A stretch of DNA of 64,000 nucleotides from Bradysia coprophila (lineage: Eukaryota > Arthropoda > Insecta > Diptera > Sciaridae): positions 2,473,739 to 2,537,738 of the forward strand of contig NW_023503307.1 in the NCBI RefSeq assembly GCF_014529535.1, in the 5' to 3' direction. The position numbers and the translations under genes are program-made. Below are positions 44,401 through 54,716 of the stretch, piece by piece. The notes beneath the pieces were generated by a model. The model was given only the letters and a program-made list of their open reading frames with translations. It was not told the DNA's origin and ran no database searches. Positions within the stretch are counted from its first letter, which is position 1, and every line of letters begins with the position of its first letter.

Positions 44401-47400
44401 ATTAACAAAATTCAAATGAAAACTAAATTCCAACTAAATCGATTTTGACGCTTTTGCGTGACATGAGGGGGAGTCAAAAATTCATAGCATGACGTCAACA
44501 ACCCTTAAAGGGTGAAGATGGCGCAAGTCCTCGTGTCTTTACCCACAAAATAATTGATATCACTAACTGTGCGTCGGAACTCACAAATTTTACTCATTAA
44601 CAAACTACAACATTTACAAAGTCGTTAAGCCAAGTGGGGAAGTCAAAAGGTGGCTGTAGTTTCTTAGTCACTAAAAAATTTTTAAATTCTTTTTGTAGTA
44701 GTGGCCTTGCGTCGCGTCGGTTAACTAACAGTCATGATTTCAACATTTAAATGTTGTCCCATTCTTTACGAATCATTTTGCCCCTCGGTTCAAAGAAAAT
44801 TGGTTGATCGTGTGCCTATATTTGTGGTCGATAGTTCAGTTCGTTCGCATCATCAATAAAAGACCACTTGAAGAACAACTATTTTTTTTAATATCCAGTC
44901 GGTTGAACATTATCATTAAATCCAGCTTCGAAAAACTGTTGAAATGTAACGATTTGTACGATTTTTGGAAACTTCCTTCCCGCGATCTGGTGCCTACACA
45001 CAATTTGAATAGCCCCTCATATGTGTAAAAGCTATACCACGCGACATAAAGCTGATTACGACGTAGTCATGTAAAGAAATTTTTTATTTACATTTTGTCT
45101 CGATCACAGCTGTGATTAAGTCTTCAGTCATGTGATTAATTAAAAAGCAGTTAAAAGCGAGTTTTATTCTTTTGTTCTGTTTATGTTTATGTTCGTAATA
45201 CGAACTTCGTATTGAAGATATCAATGTTATGTAGTTCATTGTAAAAGTGATAATGCAATGCAAGTGTGAGTACATTGTAGGATCTTTAAATTGGCTTGTT
45301 TTAACAATTATTTGTACTCGTCTGGATGGCCAATCAATTTCTCAGATTTTACTTCAGTGCTCTTAAGCTAATGTTCGATTAAAACTATCAACTTCGTTGA
45401 TTCAACTGAACAAAAATATCGTTTTCTCGTCTAGTAGAAATGACTTCCATTGAACTTAACGCGCGATTACATAGTATACATATTCCCAGACAAACTTCCT
45501 AATATGATCAATTAAATTGAGTCTGATAGTCTCAAGGAGATAGTTTTTTTTCTCATATCTATTTAGGTCGTTTCGTTGGAGTGTTAGACAAAATTATCTG
45601 ATATTCTCTATAGGGTCTATTTCAGTTGAACGAAGTCAAATTATTATTATCAGCAAAGATGAATGAATATAGCCGCGTTAAAGTGTGCGTATAAATTAAT
45701 ATACGATTTATCTAATCTTTAATGAGTTCGAATACATTGATATACCGGCATTACGCACTATAGCTGTCTTTAACTCTAATTATACAAACCGGCAAAAATG
45801 AACTTGATTGATAAAAGCAGCTGCGATCAGCAGACAAACACGTGAGCAGACTTGAAGAATATTGTTTTGGTGATTTTTTACTCGAAAAAAAAGTGAGATA
45901 CCGACCGAACATTAGTATAATTTTGTGCAAAATATTTTTAATTTTGTACGCAAATGCATTTTTAACTGAGAAAAATATTTCTTGATAAAAGCACTTAATC
46001 ATCATCGGTGTAATCAAGTTTTTATTAATTTTTCATAAACAAAATTTTTATAGTTGCATATAGGACCTAATATTATTGGTCTACGATGTTTAATCTCAAA
46101 TCCGCGAATGTTAACAACGACCATGCGAACCATATGTTGTCGTCACACTATCAATGTCTCGTGGTTGAACGAATATAAGTTAAACCAGTTGTATTGATAC
46201 AAGAATAATCGATTAATTAATTCTCGTTGCGTTGTCTACTTTATGAAGCGTTTTTACTTGGTTTAAGTCTAAGTAGCTAGGAAAACTTTTGTGTTAATGC
46301 GTCTCATCAATGTTTTACTCAGATTATTCGGATTATTCTAACATTTGGAGTGAAAGTATTAATTTTATCTAATAAAAACGGTTACAGTCGGCGACTGCGA
46401 AATAGTTGACTCATTTATTTTCAGCTGATCCACTCATACAAACAAAATTGTTTACACGTCTTTACGCGGTTTTAGCTGTACGCGTGCGTGTAACTATTTC
46501 ACTCGTAGTATAGACTCTTACTATAGACCAGCATAAGCTCTTTTGTTTGTATGAGTGGATCAGCCGAAAATAGCTGAAACGAAATGAATCACTTATTTTA
46601 AACTGTAAGAGATTTTATCGCATACGCGGTGTGATTCCCCGAAAAAATTATTCACCTAGGATATATAAACAAACATTATACTTCTGTAAATTGTCAAAGT
46701 GTCATTCGCATATCTTGTTGTCTCGTTTTCGCTTATGCGATAAAAAAGAATATGCACGTATGACAAGCCGTCTCGGCAAGCCTCGACCGCTTTGTCATCC
46801 GTGCATAATATTTATAACTATAATTAAATTAGTACTCGTAAAGTAAAATAGCATAGTCAGTTAGGCTTATTATTAGATAACAACTCTGCACGAATTGCTG
46901 TTGGTCTTCGTCTAGGTTGTCAATTATGCGAAGAACATAAATAAATGTCTTTGCGGTAAAAACGTTAAGAAGGATGGCTTACATGGTTTATCTTGCAATA
47001 AAAGCGGAGGATGGATTCCTGGACATGATGAAGTTAACAAAATCTTTTCTCATGCATTTTCTTCTGCAGGGTTTCCGAATTTAGTACAGCCTCCGGGAGT
47101 TTCTAGAGATGACGGAAAAGACCGGATGGTATGACTCTAATTCCATGGAGTCACGGTAGACCTATTTTGTGGGATGTAACCATTAGAGACACCCTAGCCC
47201 CTTCTTTTGTTAATCAGTCATCCAAAAAAGCTGGTTCGATTGCTGATAATGCCGAAAGATTTCACAATCATTACATTTGTTTAAAAGATAATTTATTTAT
47301 TCACACCTATTGCTTTTGAATCACTGGGTCCTGAGACAAAGACATTTATAAAGAAGTTGGGATCATTAATGCAAAAGGCTTCTGGGGAACCGCGCTCTAT

Positions 47401-49328
47401 GGACTACCTGCTACAGAAGGTTTCCATTGCGATTCAACGAAGAAATTCTAGTTGCATTTTAGTGACCTTGGGACGTAATAGAATTGATGATTTTTATTTA
47501 TTGTAAATATTTGTTTCTTGAAAAGATCGTTTTTTTACTGGTTGCTGGTTACTTTGCAGCCTTTTTTTCGCGTTTAATAAAGATAATGCAATCAGTTCGT
47601 TGATATCCACTGCTGGATGTAGGCCTCACCATCCTTCTGTTCCATTCTGAACAATCCATTGCCATTTGCTGCCAGTTTGTCCCTACCACTTGCTTGATCG
47701 AGTTCGTCCATCTTTCTGGTGGTCTACCCATTGGTCGTGTCATTGGTGGTCTACAATTCATTATGGGTTTGGTCCAACGTTCGTCTGTCATTCTCACAAT
47801 GTGTACTGCCCAATTTGACTTTAGAGATGCTGTCCTATCCATCAATATCAATGAGGGTTTTTACCATCAAGACCTTCCCATCACGACTTTCGTTTGTTGC
47901 CGAATCCACTAATTCGTCATTTTACCTCTAAGCGAAATCCCAAGCATACTTCGTTCCATTGCTCTTTGTGCTACTCTGTTCTCGGATGGCTTCGTTAGTG
48001 TTAATGTTTCTGCTCCATACGTCAGCACCGGTAGGTTACATGAATCAAACACTTTTCTTTTCAGACTGTTGTTTATTTTGCTTTGATGTAATCATAGTCA
48101 CCGACTATTGCTTGAGAAAAAGGAGGTAATCTAGTGATCAATGTTTGTAAGAATTAATTCTAAATTAAATTGTCTTTCGGAACAGGCGTGTCTGTCTCTA
48201 AATTATTTCTTTCGGATACTTCAGTAGCTTCCTCAATCCTGGAAAACCAACAAATTTTCCGAACGCTGCCCATCCAAGACCAATCCTACTTTTGACCTCT
48301 GCTGTCTAGACCTAGTTTTAGACTAACCAACCCGGAGTGGCAAGCGTGGTGTTTTAATTGCCAACAACCCCCAATCAACCATGAACAATATATCACGATG
48401 GATACGAAATATTTCATTAAAATAGCCACCGGGAAATGAAGTTGAACGCTCATGTCAATAAAGTAATGACTCATTTTCCGAGGGTTCAGTGGATAATTAG
48501 TAATTTACAGAACTAGGGATGAAAAAATGAGAAGTAGAGTTTTCGTGTGAATTTTGTTGATCCGAGGCGAAACCGAATTTTCATTTTTATCCCGAGTTAT
48601 GTAATGGATTTTACATGCTGAGAGGCATCAAAAGAAGTCTTAAAACATGAAAAGTACGCATGTAAACATATTTTGAATTCGTCATTGAAAGTGTACCACC
48701 TGCGTTGTTCAACATTAATCCATTACGCGAGGTTTAACCCTTAACCTTTTATTATTCTTCAACTATTGTCATTTACCATCAAAATTATATTATGCCTCAG
48801 AGACAGCAATATGTTTCTGGTAGTGTTGGCTACTTAACTCTTCTATTGGAAACTGTGGGTATATCCCATCTAATAAAATGAGGACAAATAGAGTAAATAC
48901 AGACACATAACAGGTCTCAGCGCCCAACACACGATATCATATTCGTGATATAAAAAGTAGCCTCCAAGTTTTTGTTTCACAGTTTTCATAGGATGTCAGT
49001 AATTATTTGTTTTTTCCATTAACGATTGCAATAGTGTACATAAAAAAGCATAAGTAAATTAAAAATTGATTACAAACGAAACGCTGACGCAGAGTAATTT
49101 AATGTTGTGAATAGGTACAAAATCGTCTGAATGATATTGATAAGACAACATTGTTTAATAATGCATGTGCACACTTACGTTTGAAATACCAGCAGCAATA
49201 ACCACAAACCACCCCCAACCACCGTCAGGGGCAACAAAATTCGGTCCCAAATCACATTTGTTTCGTCGGACTTTTTTCTTTGTCACATTGTCACTATCAT
49301 CCCGATTTTCCTCATTTTTATCTGCCAT
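38496..49328 (-). CDS. SLC16 family monocarboxylate transporter, 758 aa, six coding exons
   Basis: Exons (minus): 49328-49179, 43736-43610, 41485-41342, 41284-39761, 38897-38706 and 38635-38496; all borders are GT-AG, phases agree and the sum is 759 codons. The start MADKNEEN was chosen over an ATG 24 bases upstream because it has good context (aatATGGC). APDGGWGW (33-40) is the SLC16 TM1 signature; [13 protein letters not shown] follows across the first splice. TM2-6 lie in exons 2-4, with YFKEKRR after TM4. A hydrophilic loop of about 340 residues separates the halves (225-565). TM8 has MDIFTRF with Asp614 and Arg618, the pair needed for proton-coupled transport in mammalian MCT1. It should act in the plasma membrane on lactate, pyruvate or related monocarboxylates; the exact substrate cannot be told. 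Intron 1 is 5.4 kb and contains several dead retroelements. Confidence 0.93.
39386..39497. repeat. Small palindromic repeat in SLC16 intron 4
   Basis: gtgacgcaag (39386) and cttgcgtcac (39488-39497) form 10-bp perfect inverted ends of a 112-bp block with an inner gacgcattcagcgtc palindrome. No duplication flanks it. Confidence 0.55.
41619..42727. mobile_element. TA-flanked long element with CACAGAGAAAA ends and AATCTTTCGAAAG subterminal repeats
   Basis: The left end cacagagaaaaatcc (41619) mirrors the right end ttttttctctgtg (42715-42727), and TA lies on both sides. TA duplication is typical of Tc1/mariner. Both subterminal regions carry many copies of taatctttcgaaagatta-like words in either orientation. 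No transposase is seen in about 1.1 kb. The centre holds a tRNA-like segment and an inverted partial copy of its 3' part (42082-42124). Located in SLC16 intron 2. Confidence 0.75.
41911..41995 (-). repeat. tRNA-like segment inside the TA-flanked element
   Basis: On the minus strand tagctcagtggt (41982-41971) is a near-perfect box A and D-arm and cgagttcaaatcc (41932-41920) a box B and T-loop, 38 bp apart. The arms do not fold cleanly (T-stem acgag against cctga), so it is tRNA-derived rather than a working gene. On the plus strand aacgagttcaaatcctaatc (about 42103-42122) repeats the 3' half in opposite orientation, making the centre a palindrome. Confidence 0.65.
43971..44061. repeat. Foldback with gccgaaggcgaac centre in SLC16 intron 1
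   Basis: cacctctgtccacat (43971) pairs with the complement ggacagaggtg (44051-44061). The centre includes gagccgaaggcgaac, related to the gaggcgaagccgag cores elsewhere in the window. A second ccgaaggcgaaata follows at 44075. Confidence 0.6.
44196..44410. repeat. Copy of the tgaaaag...gagttt dispersed family
   Basis: ttttcatgttttaagc at 44220 and aactcaggataaaa...gaaaagtctcattttcgtat (44358-44396) match elements of the copies near 48530 and 62600. An inner inverted pair, ccaaagctgactt (44251) and aagtcagcttcgg (44285-44297), is also present. Confidence 0.5.
46418..46570. mobile_element. TA-flanked MITE with 30-bp inverted ends
   Basis: ttttcagctgatccactcat (46418) and its counterpart atgagtggatcagccgaaaa (46551-46570) extend inward through acaaacaaaa with a single mismatch. 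TA flanks both ends (46416-46417 and 46571-46572). The 153-bp length and TA target suggest a Tc1/mariner-type MITE. It lies in SLC16 intron 1. Confidence 0.82.
46888..47506 (+). pseudogene. Frameshifted C-terminal fragment of an RT/restriction-like endonuclease element
   Basis: Read through several frameshifts, the plus strand gives [74 protein letters not shown] and finally [12 protein letters not shown] to IDDFYLL then TAA. Each block aligns in order with the C-terminal part of the element at 34698-37142, but with many replacements, so it is an older, different subfamily. It keeps the CxCG...HGLxC cluster, PDG and WDVT. The RT part is missing. It sits antisense in intron 1 of the SLC16 gene. 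Confidence 0.85.
47549..48075 (-). pseudogene. RTE-like non-LTR retrotransposon remnant, RT C-terminal tail
   Basis: The minus strand reads [20 protein letters not shown], then [19 protein letters not shown], then after a stop [19 protein letters not shown] and [10 protein letters not shown]. These are the well-known terminal blocks of RTE/BovB-like reverse transcriptases (thumb region LPVxTYGxE, AQRxMxRxMLG, WAGHxxRxxDxRW, GRPPxRW). At least one frameshift and one stop separate them, so the copy is dead. It lies directly next to the preceding fragment, in opposite orientation. Confidence 0.85.
48520..48680. repeat. Copy of the gatccgaggcgaaaccga dispersed family
   Basis: gaagtagagttttcgtg, gatccgaggcgaaaccga, cccgagttatgtaatgga and ttttacatgctgagagg occur in this order, paralleled at 62600-62780 and in part at 63010-63060. 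No TIRs were delimited. Confidence 0.55.
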
Positions 49329-49352
49329 ATTATAGTAGCAACACACACGCAC

Positions 49353-51954
49353 ACTCTTTCTTAGAGCTTACAGCTGTTAACATTAAATCTAGTTTGAGTT
49401 AAATATGATTGTCTTCACAATGTTGTTTACGTTTTGAAAATAAAAATACAAGGAATTTTCCTCAATAAATTGGTAAAGGTTGCGGTTCGAAGAAAAAAAA
49501 ACTGACTAACTCAAAAAAATGTTTTGTTTTGATCATCTGCCGTCCAAATAAAAACAAATTATAAAAAGATGACGAAACTTTATTTTTTCCTAACAATTTA
49601 GTGAAGGTTAATTTATGTCTTTTTTATTAAAACAAGCTGATTGATTTCATACCAACCAAGAACGTGATAAATAAGAAATGATTCGATTTAAGTACACAGT
49701 ACAAAAAAAAACTTATTGGCAACCGGTTTTGTAGTTGTAAGCACTTTGACCACTTTCAATAAACTCAAGATGAATGCACTTTTTCTGTCTGTTTTGTTAA
49801 TAAAACGTTTAAAATCATAAATTCATTTAATTAATCAGTTGACACTAGTCAATTCGTTTAAAAAACATAAGGAAGTCGTTTTTAAATATTATTTTTTATT
49901 CATAAAATTTCAAATTCGTTCTTATCACAATCGTGTGCTGAACTGTGTACACATTTAATTTTGAAAAAACCGTCTGTTTCGTTTCATCAATGAATCGTCA
50001 CTAAACATAAGAAAAATTTACAATTTCCTCGTTAGCTCCGTCAGCCACGAAACGCTTTCTGGTATATATATTTCGATTGAATGAGTAACGAAGTGTCATA
50101 AAAGTTTTCATATTTTTCTTCTCTTTTTCATAACACACATGCGATCAATATTTTAATCACTATAGCAGAAGTGTGTACTTATTGCTATAAATATTCTAAT
50201 CTTTTAGCCGGTCTATGATCAATAATTGTAATATAAGTGTGATATACACTGTTGCAGCCTTTGATTCTACCTATATTCTACGCATTATCACTTCTACGAA
50301 AAAAAAAACAATTATCAATAAATAAATAAATTTACAAGCAGATATTGTCTGAAACATATGTTATAATCTTAGACTTCACTACACAACAATAAAAAATGGA
50401 ACCACCCTATACAAAATAGGGAATGGAATTGGATAGAAGAAGGATGGAGAACCAATGTCGAAAAGACTTTTTCCCAATGCAGCGAGAAACTTCGGAAGCC
50501 CTTCTTGTGAAAAGCGTTATGTTTACCTCGGGAAAGAGTACGAGGTGCGATAAACCGTTTTTCTCTAAGAAACAAAAACATCAATTTGTTACACAATTTT
50601 TGAAAACAAAAACAATGATTACGTTTCAGTGTTCAGTGAAGAAAATTTCTATTTTTCTCCTACATACTGTCATCAGACAAAGCGTCAACAAAATGTCATT
50701 TTCTCATGGCTTTTGAGTGGAGAAATTAAGGTTAATACCACCCATCCCACCGCACATTTGAAAACCTGTTTTCTCCGCATAGTAGAGAAATAGTGAAGGA
50801 AATTAGAAATTTTCTCACCTCATTTTGTCAGGGGATTTTGATTGGAGTAAATGAGTTTGTTTAAACCGCAAACGTGAAATAAAGTGGATAAAAATAGTAG
50901 TAGCAAGAGATATTAAAGTAAGACTCCATCATCTTTACTTATATTTACTCATCTTTACTCTCCTTCGACTGTCTTTGTCATCATTTATACTGTAAACAAG
51001 ACAAGGACAAAAGCGACACTAAAAACACATCATTTGTAGAAAAGAATATTTTTACGCTTTTACTATGTCTCATGATAATGCGAAAACTGTATTTTTAATG
51101 TAAATTTCCATTGTCCATGAAGAAGGTTGTTTCTCAAAACTAATTCATTTCGTTTCTCCATTTAAATGAATCATTTTTTTATAAAAAACAATTTTTTGTT
51201 TTGTTTTGCATTTCTGTTTTTGTTTTGATAACAGTCCGACAAAATTAGGACAGGTTTTTCCCTAAACAAAAATTTCCCGCAAACAAAATATTTTTCCAGA
51301 CGGTCGTTAAGGTGTGCTCGTATATATACACCGTTTAAATATTTATCATGAAAACGTACTGCGAAATTTAAGTCGTCTATATTTCCACCTCATTATGATT
51401 AAGAAGTGTAATCCATTACAATCTATCGCGTCATTCACATTATAGAGATCAAACTACAGTCTCAGTTGGTTTATGTTTAGTTTTTACAACATTCAATTAG
51501 TTCTCGTTGTAAAACAGAAAAAAAAACAAACTCAATTACCAATTAGGTTTATTGATTTTTACCTGATAAAAATTCTCATTCAGCAACAATAATCCATGAT
51601 CACGAATGAGTTGTGTGTTCATTCAATTTTTTTTTAATCAACTAAACTTTGAATCTTTCCGATTCACTTATTGTTTAGAATGAAACAAAAATATGTAATG
51701 GACTTTTAACGGTCATACGTTAAATTTAGCTCTCTGGATCTATTAGCTTTTTTCATTACGAGACATGAATGAGTCTTTGCTGCTGGCATCTCCACTTTAC
51801 TGGTTGCTTTCGTGAAAGGTATCAAATTTGGATAGAAAGTCAGTTTGTTACATACAGATGGCAGTAATAATTAAAATATAAGTTTTGGTGATTATTCTGT
51901 CTGAATATTCGGAGTTGTTAGCGTATACAGTATGAACTAGGCCCATCTTTTAGG
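49353..51954. other. Upstream region of the SLC16 gene; no other gene seen
   Basis: Should contain the SLC16 promoter and 5' UTR, but no core promoter element could be assigned with confidence. A 97-codon plus-strand frame at 50423-50716 has no domain and poor composition and is not called. Simple A/T runs are frequent. Confidence 0.45.
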
Positions 51955-51992
51955 CAAGTCTGTATACTTTGTGTAGGTCACGCAGATCGCCA
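51955..51992. mobile_element. Isolated terminus of MITE family 1
   Basis: caagtctgtatactttgtgt followed by aggtcacgcagatcgcca matches the left end of the 10130 and 62322 elements. No matching right end is found nearby, so the copy is truncated, possibly by the retroelement remnant that follows. Confidence 0.65.
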
Positions 51993-52185
51993 GTGGGTCA
52001 GTTCTCTTGAATGAAGATTCCACTTTTTTAAGTAGCACCTGCTTTCGTAAATTCCTAATCTACTACTTCGATTGTAATGTATCTTTTTTTACGATCGTTT
52101 CTGACAACCTGCAGTCCGAGCGTCCCTTCTGTGACTCAAACAATCCTCCCTTCTTATTAGTGAGTCAAATTTCGGTCGTTCAAAA

Positions 52186-52940
52186 TTGTGGAAAACTATG
52201 ATAAACCAATCTTTAGAATTCAACATGCCCTGTGATTTAATTACACCAACTTACAGATTCAAGAGATCATTCAGTACCAACATCCCAGAGCGTGAATACT
52301 GGCCAAAATCTGACTTAAGTTTAAGTGATAAGGTATCATGGTTTACGGACGGTTCACGTTGCAATAACATGACTGGCTCTGGAATTTTCTGCCCAACTAT
52401 GGGAATAGAACTGTCCATTCCACTGGGTATTTATGCTACGTTCTTCGTAACAAAAATATATGGAATACTTGAGTGTTGTAGATACATTTTAAAACATTCT
52501 GACGCAAACTCTCCACCTATCATCATAGGCACAGATAGTTAAGCTATAAAGCTATAAAAGGATATAAATTCTCGTCTGCAATAGTACTTGAATGTCGCGA
52601 CACCATTCAAAGACTGTCGGAATCGATTCAAGTCTGACTTACTTGGGTCCCTGGTCACTCAAGAATTACCATAAACGAAAAAGCAGATGAACTAGCAAGA
52701 CTAGCTTCTAGCACTCATTTCACCGGTCCCGAACCAGCGACCGCAGTATCACGTTCTACTCTCCAACGAATAACGTCGAACTGGAAAGCTCAAAAATTCA
52801 AAAATTATTGGAATTCTTTGAACACTGCACGACAAGCCAGAAACTCAATCAAAATAAACAACAAAAACGATAATTATCTCTTATCGCTCAATCTCAAAAG
52901 ACTCACAAGCGTTCTAACAGGACACGAACATGAAATCTAG
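52186..52940 (+). pseudogene. Non-LTR retrotransposon RNase H domain remnant
   Basis: The first part reads VSWFTDGSRCNNMTGSGIFC, then GILECCRYILKH and IIIGTDS before a stop near 52540. After a frame change the plus strand continues LTWVPGHSRITINEKADELA then RLAS (about 52637-52712) and runs to TAG at 52938. DGS, an Asp-less middle with Glu in GILE, GTDS and the GHS...NEKADELA block are the catalytic landmarks of the RNase H found after RT in I- and Jockey-like elements. The RT part is absent and the frame is broken, so it is a dead fragment. Confidence 0.85.
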
Positions 52941-53222
52941 GCTCGTATACAATCAATTACAAATCAATTTGAAGAGCTGCTCCAACAGAAATCCTGTGGG
53001 GAAGCACAACAGGCCCATCTGAGGCTTAGGTGCAAGTTATATTTCAGTCTTGGTCGAATAAATTTTTTTTCGGAAAGCTGTTGAAAATTACTCAAGTTGT
53101 CGTATGATAAAGATGCTAGACAGATATTCTTTTGAACCCTCACGAATTTCATTCCTTGTCGAATAATTTGTTTTTCTTCAATCCGTTGAGAATTTACTCA
53201 CGGTCAGTTTTTGTTTTGTTAA

Positions 53223-53504
53223 TTCACGCCGTAAGTGTGCCTAAAATTTGAACGATTCGATGAAAAAGTGAACAAAAAATACATTTTCATGCTTCGGGGC
53301 CGAAAATGAGGGCAATTTTTCGAATTTTCTCGGGTTTCCGGCCCTCTGCATGAAAACTTACATGTGCACCTGTTTGGGACGGTTGATTTAAGGCACTTTC
53401 GCTTGTAAGCCTCATTTCGTTCGGCCTACAATCCGCGAAATTGCCTAAAATCAATCGTCCAAAACAGGTACACAAATAACCATTCAAAGCACTTACGGCG
53501 TGAA
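53223..53504. mobile_element. Foldback element with ttcacgccgtaagtg ends
   Basis: ttcacgccgtaagtg (53223-53237) is mirrored by cacttacggcgtgaa (53490-53504). A second inverted pair lies inside: cctgtttgggacggttgatt (53370) and the region ending caatcgtccaaaacagg (about 53452-53468). The segment ggcctacaatccgcgaaatt (53424) with gcctaaaatc following resembles 37166-37195, the 5' flank of the RT element, in the same orientation. No clean target duplication was found. Confidence 0.65.
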
Positions 53505-54034
53505 GCAATTATGAAAGGATAGCGCAAAATCAGAGAACAGTAGTTACTACGAATGCAGCCTTTCCGAAATCGGCTGGAAAATCGAACTTAGTTGTTTTTG
53601 TTACATTCCCAAATGGTGTCATTCACATCATTAGGAGTATTGTAGGCTTGAAACTCATGGTCAGAAGGAATCAGGCTGGTCAGTATACTAAGAATTAATG
53701 AAGCGAAAACCATCGCTTATTGTTATTTTGGGATGTTCTGTACCTGCATCTCAAAAGATCCAGCTTTTCAATTACTTAAAAAGAAAAACGTATTCTAACT
53801 GACGGTAACAGATCAATATGATGTTAGTTGATCATTAAGTTAGGTCAGTGCTTCGCAAGACTATTAATTTGTTCATTGATGAAAAATCCGACACTAAATT
53901 TTGTAACTATACTTTTAGAGAGAACCGAGCCTAACGCAAAGTAATTAGAAAATGCGTTCTGCGCCATTTTTTGACTCTTAGACTTTTCAACTCTTTTCAC
54001 CCCACTTCTTTACACGGTTGTGACAGTTGGTGGC

Positions 54035-54042
54035 TGGCAACA
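54035..54042 (+). promoter_or_regulatory. Promoter-like motif TGGCAACA upstream of a small gene
   Basis: ggctggcaacactg at 54032-54045 contains TGGCAACA, which fits the TGGYAACR core promoter motif described for Drosophila housekeeping-type promoters. It lies 154 bases upstream of the ATG at 54196. No TATA box is seen, as expected for that class. Confidence 0.45.
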
Positions 54043-54195
54043 CTGATTTCGTTCAAATTGACGCTGAAAGCTAGGAAAAACAACCGATACAGACTCAAGT
54101 AAATTACAATATTATTCCGTGTAATCAAAGTCCGATAATTGAAACAACTGAGTAATTTTGAAGTTTGAGATAATTTGCAAACAAAATTTGCCAAG

Positions 54196-54626
54196 ATGAC
54201 GATCAAACAAGATTTCTACAATGCGGATGAATTTTGGGGTTATGTCGAAGGCAAATTGCATTGCAATGTTCCCAAATACATCAAAAATATATTACGAATT
54301 AAATGCCTCGACGATCCAATCTCTCTGCAAGACATCGATGACACCGTCATCGAGCAACTGGAATCGTTTGTCCAAAGTGGTGGATTAACTCCATTCATAC
54401 CGGACAACACCACCGATCTTAAAGAATTTTACGGCATATTTCATCAAGTTCCAAATAAGTTCAAAATCACCGTTGGATCAAAGATACTGCTGAAATTGAT
54501 TGTGGCATATGTGACCGAACAAGTCAACACTAAAGGTCCAAACTTTTACAAGAGGTAAATCAACTAATTTGTTTGGACTTTGGTATATCGACTGAGAACG
54601 TATTTTTATTCTCCAACAGTGAGTAA
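54196..54626 (+). CDS. Small unrecognised protein, 121 aa, two exons
   Basis: Exon 1 54196-54554 and exon 2 54620-54626 join at agag|gtaaat and ctccaacag|t; the last exon supplies only the end of a Ser codon, Glu and TAA, so the protein ends NFYKSE. An in-frame ATG lies 21 bases upstream (54175); the 54196 start has better context (aagATGAC). The chain starts MTIKQDFYNADEFWGYVEGK and appears mostly helical, with YIKNILRIKCLDDPIS then IEQLESFVQSGG, reminiscent of a SAM-like fold or of N-terminal domains of insect transposon-derived proteins. No signal peptide or membrane helix. The composition, promoter motif and AATAAA at 54711 argue for a real gene, but no function is claimed. Confidence 0.6.
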
Positions 54627-54710
54627 CGTGCCGGTATATACCAGGCTCTTGGAAGCAGTATAGATCGTCGTCAAAACTGATTTTGATACTGTAAATGAAT
54701 TATACTGACA

Positions 54711-54716
54711 AATAAA
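54711..54716 (+). terminator. Poly(A) signal AATAAA
   Basis: Canonical hexamer 85 bases downstream of the stop codon of the 121-residue gene, consistent with a short 3' UTR. Confidence 0.55.

Noticed and set aside
50423..50716. 97-codon plus-strand frame
   Set aside because: No recognisable domain or start context; lies in repeat-like sequence.
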